The translations under genes and the position numbers were made by a program. The notes under the pieces are model-generated. The model saw only the letters and a list, made by a program, of their open reading frames with translations. It was not told the origin of the DNA and searched no databases. Below, in pieces: positions 62,643-64,000 of a stretch of 64,000 nt of DNA (the stretch's first letter is position 1; each line of letters begins with the position of its first letter). The DNA lies in the NCBI RefSeq assembly GCF_024746815.1, contig NZ_CP080525.1:1054001-1118000 (forward strand), read 5' to 3'. This stretch comes from Mesorhizobium sp. AR07. Lineage in GTDB: Bacteria; Pseudomonadota; Alphaproteobacteria; Rhizobiales; Rhizobiaceae.

Positions 62643-63218
62643 TCAAAGCACCAGCCGCATCAGCGGCCGGCCCGCCTTGCGTTCCACAAGCCTTTCGAAA
62701 CCGGCCTTTTCGAAGACCCGCGACGAGCCGACGAACAGGCCGATCGAACGCGAATCGCGCGACAGGTCGATCGGACAGGCCTCGACCAGCCGGGCACCGT
62801 TCCTACGGGCGAAATCGATACCGCCTTCGACCAGGCGATGCGAGACACCCCTGCCGCGCGCCCTGGTGCGGATGAAGAAGCAGGAGATCGCCCAAACGGC
62901 CGGATCCGTGGCGTCGGCAGGATCGACGGGTGCGGAACCCCTGCCCTGATTGTTCCATTCGGGCACGTCGGCGCGGGGTCCGATCTGCATCCAGCCGACT
63001 GCCTGGCCGTCCTCGAATGCCAGCACGCCCGGCGGCGGGCCAGCTTCGATGCGCGCCTTGATGTGGTCCTTGTTGCGTTCGCGGTTGCTCTCGCGGCGCA
63101 GCGCCGGCGCCATCCGGAAATGCGTGCACCAGCAGCCATAGCAGGCGCCCTGCTTGCCGAAGAGGTCCTCGAAATCCGCCCAGAGCTCGGGCGCCAACGG
63201 CGCTATGGTCGTGCTCAT
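62643..63218 (-). CDS. GNAT-family N-acetyltransferase
   Basis: 191 residues. It belongs to a branch with an N-terminal Cys-rich stretch ([13 protein letters not shown]), followed by [37 protein letters not shown] with the acetyl-CoA loop, and FEKAGFE near the end. The acceptor is unknown. The ATG at 63218 follows GGGGAG. It is divergent from dinB, and the LexA box at 63275 lies 57 bases upstream of its start, so it may share SOS control. Confidence 0.9.
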   Translation of the reverse strand: MSTTIAPLAPELWADFEDLFGKQGACYGCWCTHFRMAPALRRESNRERNKDHIKARIEAGPPPGVLAFEDGQAVGWMQIGPRADVPEWNNQGRGSAPVDPADATDPAVWAISCFFIRTRARGRGVSHRLVEGGIDFARRNGARLVEACPIDLSRDSRSIGLFVGSSRVFEKAGFERLVERKAGRPLMRLVL

Positions 63219-63274
63219 GCGTTCTCCCCAGGCCAGCCTTGTCGCTGGCCTTGCACTATCGTACCATTGCTTCT

Positions 63275-63289
63275 GTTCTCTTTATGTTC
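63275..63289 (+). promoter_or_regulatory. LexA (SOS) box of dinB
   Basis: GTTCTCTTTATGTTC is a perfect GTTC-N7-GTTC direct repeat, the alphaproteobacterial LexA operator. It ends 6 bases before the preferred dinB start and covers the alternative ATG at 63284. Confidence 0.85.
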
Positions 63290-63295
63290 GCAGCG

Positions 63296-64000
63296 ATGGC
63301 GGCCCCTGTCAACAATCCCGATCACGGTTTTTGCCGCGACTGCCTGACGTTTCAGCGCAGCCAGACGCGCCGCTGCGAACGCTGCGGCAGTCCCCGGCTG
63401 GCACGCCACCCTGAGCTTTACCGGCTGCATCTCGCCCATATCGACTGCGATGCCTTCTACGCGGCGATCGAAAAGCGCGACAATCCGGCGCTGAAGGACA
63501 AGCCGCTGATCATCGGCGGCGGCAAGCGCGGCGTCGTCTCCACCGCTTGCTACATCGCCCGCATCCAGGGCGTTCGCTCGGCAATGCCGATGTTCAAGGC
63601 GCTCGAAACCTGTCCCGAGGCGGTCGTCATCAGCCCGAACATGGAAAAATATGTCCGCGTCGGCCGCGAGGTGCGCGCCATGATGCAGGCGCTGACGCCG
63701 TTGGTCGAGCCGCTGTCGATCGACGAGGCGTTTCTCGACCTCGCCGGCACCGAACGGCTGCACGGCCTGCCGCCGGCAGTGGTGCTGGCGCGATTCGCGC
63801 TGGCGGTCGAGAAGGAGATCGGCATCACCGTTTCGGCCGGCCTGTCCTACTGCAAGTTCCTTGCCAAGATAGCGTCCGATTTTCGCAAGCCGCGCGGCTT
63901 CTCGGTCATCGGCGAGGCCGAGGCGGTCGGCTTTCTGGCGGCGCAGCCGGTGACCATGATCTGGGGTGTCGGCAAGGCGTTCAGCGCCACGCTGGAGCGC
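63296..64000 (+). CDS. dinB: DNA polymerase IV, partial
   Basis: Only the first 235 residues are in the window; the gene continues past the right edge. From about residue 45 it is a Y-family polymerase: [17 protein letters not shown] with the first metal Asp, [27 protein letters not shown] with the second metal pair, and [14 protein letters not shown]. Ahead of this sits an N-terminal extension with two CxxC pairs (CRDCLTF and CERCGSPR), a likely zinc ribbon absent from E. coli DinB. I prefer the ATG at 63296 because the ATG at 63284 lies inside the LexA box. Pol IV copies past damaged bases in the SOS response. Confidence 0.95.
   Translation, partial: MAAPVNNPDHGFCRDCLTFQRSQTRRCERCGSPRLARHPELYRLHLAHIDCDAFYAAIEKRDNPALKDKPLIIGGGKRGVVSTACYIARIQGVRSAMPMFKALETCPEAVVISPNMEKYVRVGREVRAMMQALTPLVEPLSIDEAFLDLAGTERLHGLPPAVVLARFALAVEKEIGITVSAGLSYCKFLAKIASDFRKPRGFSVIGEAEAVGFLAAQPVTMIWGVGKAFSATLER

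Noticed and set aside
1..64000. tRNA, rRNA or CRISPR loci
   Set aside because: Intergenic regions were read for tRNA-like T-loops and for regular repeat-spacer units; none was found.

Overview
The window is a chromosomal segment of a high-GC alphaproteobacterium of the order Rhizobiales, most likely Mesorhizobium or a close relative. I infer this from the gene families (divK-pleD, class II DAHP synthase, malic enzyme fused to a phosphotransacetylase domain, STAS-fused MlaE-type permease, DUF2865, DUF3572, mfd-sdhE-recG), from a perfect GTTC-N7-GTTC LexA box at dinB, and from several kinds of rhizobial intergenic palindrome. No database search was run. No tRNA, rRNA, CRISPR array or prophage was seen.

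Layout. 1-3.1 kb: an Mla-type lipid ABC transporter on the minus strand (permease, ATPase, truncated MCE protein). 3.1-12.2 kb: dipeptide epimerase, MFS transporter, metallophosphoesterase, SDR, malic enzyme, DUF2865 protein and gltX. 12.4-16.7 kb: an unassigned GNAT-like protein, a half-size ABC exporter broken by a one-base frameshift, and a small acetyltransferase. 16.8-25.5 kb: nadE, a Tag-like glycosylase, a DUF1003-DedA pair, hemerythrin, dgkA, a GFA protein, a diguanylate cyclase, an Xre/RES toxin-antitoxin pair and a DUF4337 protein. 25.7-34.2 kb: aroF-type DAHP synthase, then the repair block mfd, sdhE, recG, and a DUF502 protein. 34.3-39.4 kb: glmU and glmS for UDP-GlcNAc synthesis with an orphan HigA-like antitoxin after glmS, ccdA and a small secreted protein. 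39.8-48.2 kb: a plus-strand run of topA, rnr, DUF983, NUDIX, MFS and NIF3-like genes, ending with rpmG and a strong terminator.

48.2-57.5 kb looks like an accessory insert between rpmG and the pleD-divK pair. It holds a minus-strand operon of a GntR regulator, a cystathionine-lyase-type PLP enzyme, a sugar-binding protein, two permeases and an ATPase. A complete IS481-family element (51121-52449, CCGG target duplication) sits between the binding-protein gene and the permease genes and has landed inside a palindromic repeat. A rifampin-monooxygenase-like flavoprotein gene lies upstream. 57.9-64 kb returns to core genes: pleD, divK, a DUF3572-HAD pair, a secreted protein, a GNAT enzyme and the start of dinB.

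The most interesting points are the unexplained regulator/PLP lyase/sugar-transporter operon and its interruption by the IS, the frameshifted exporter, the orphan antitoxin, the family of palindromes that share one core, the 171-bp inverted-repeat element touching the mfd stop codon, and the LexA box overlapping the dinB start.
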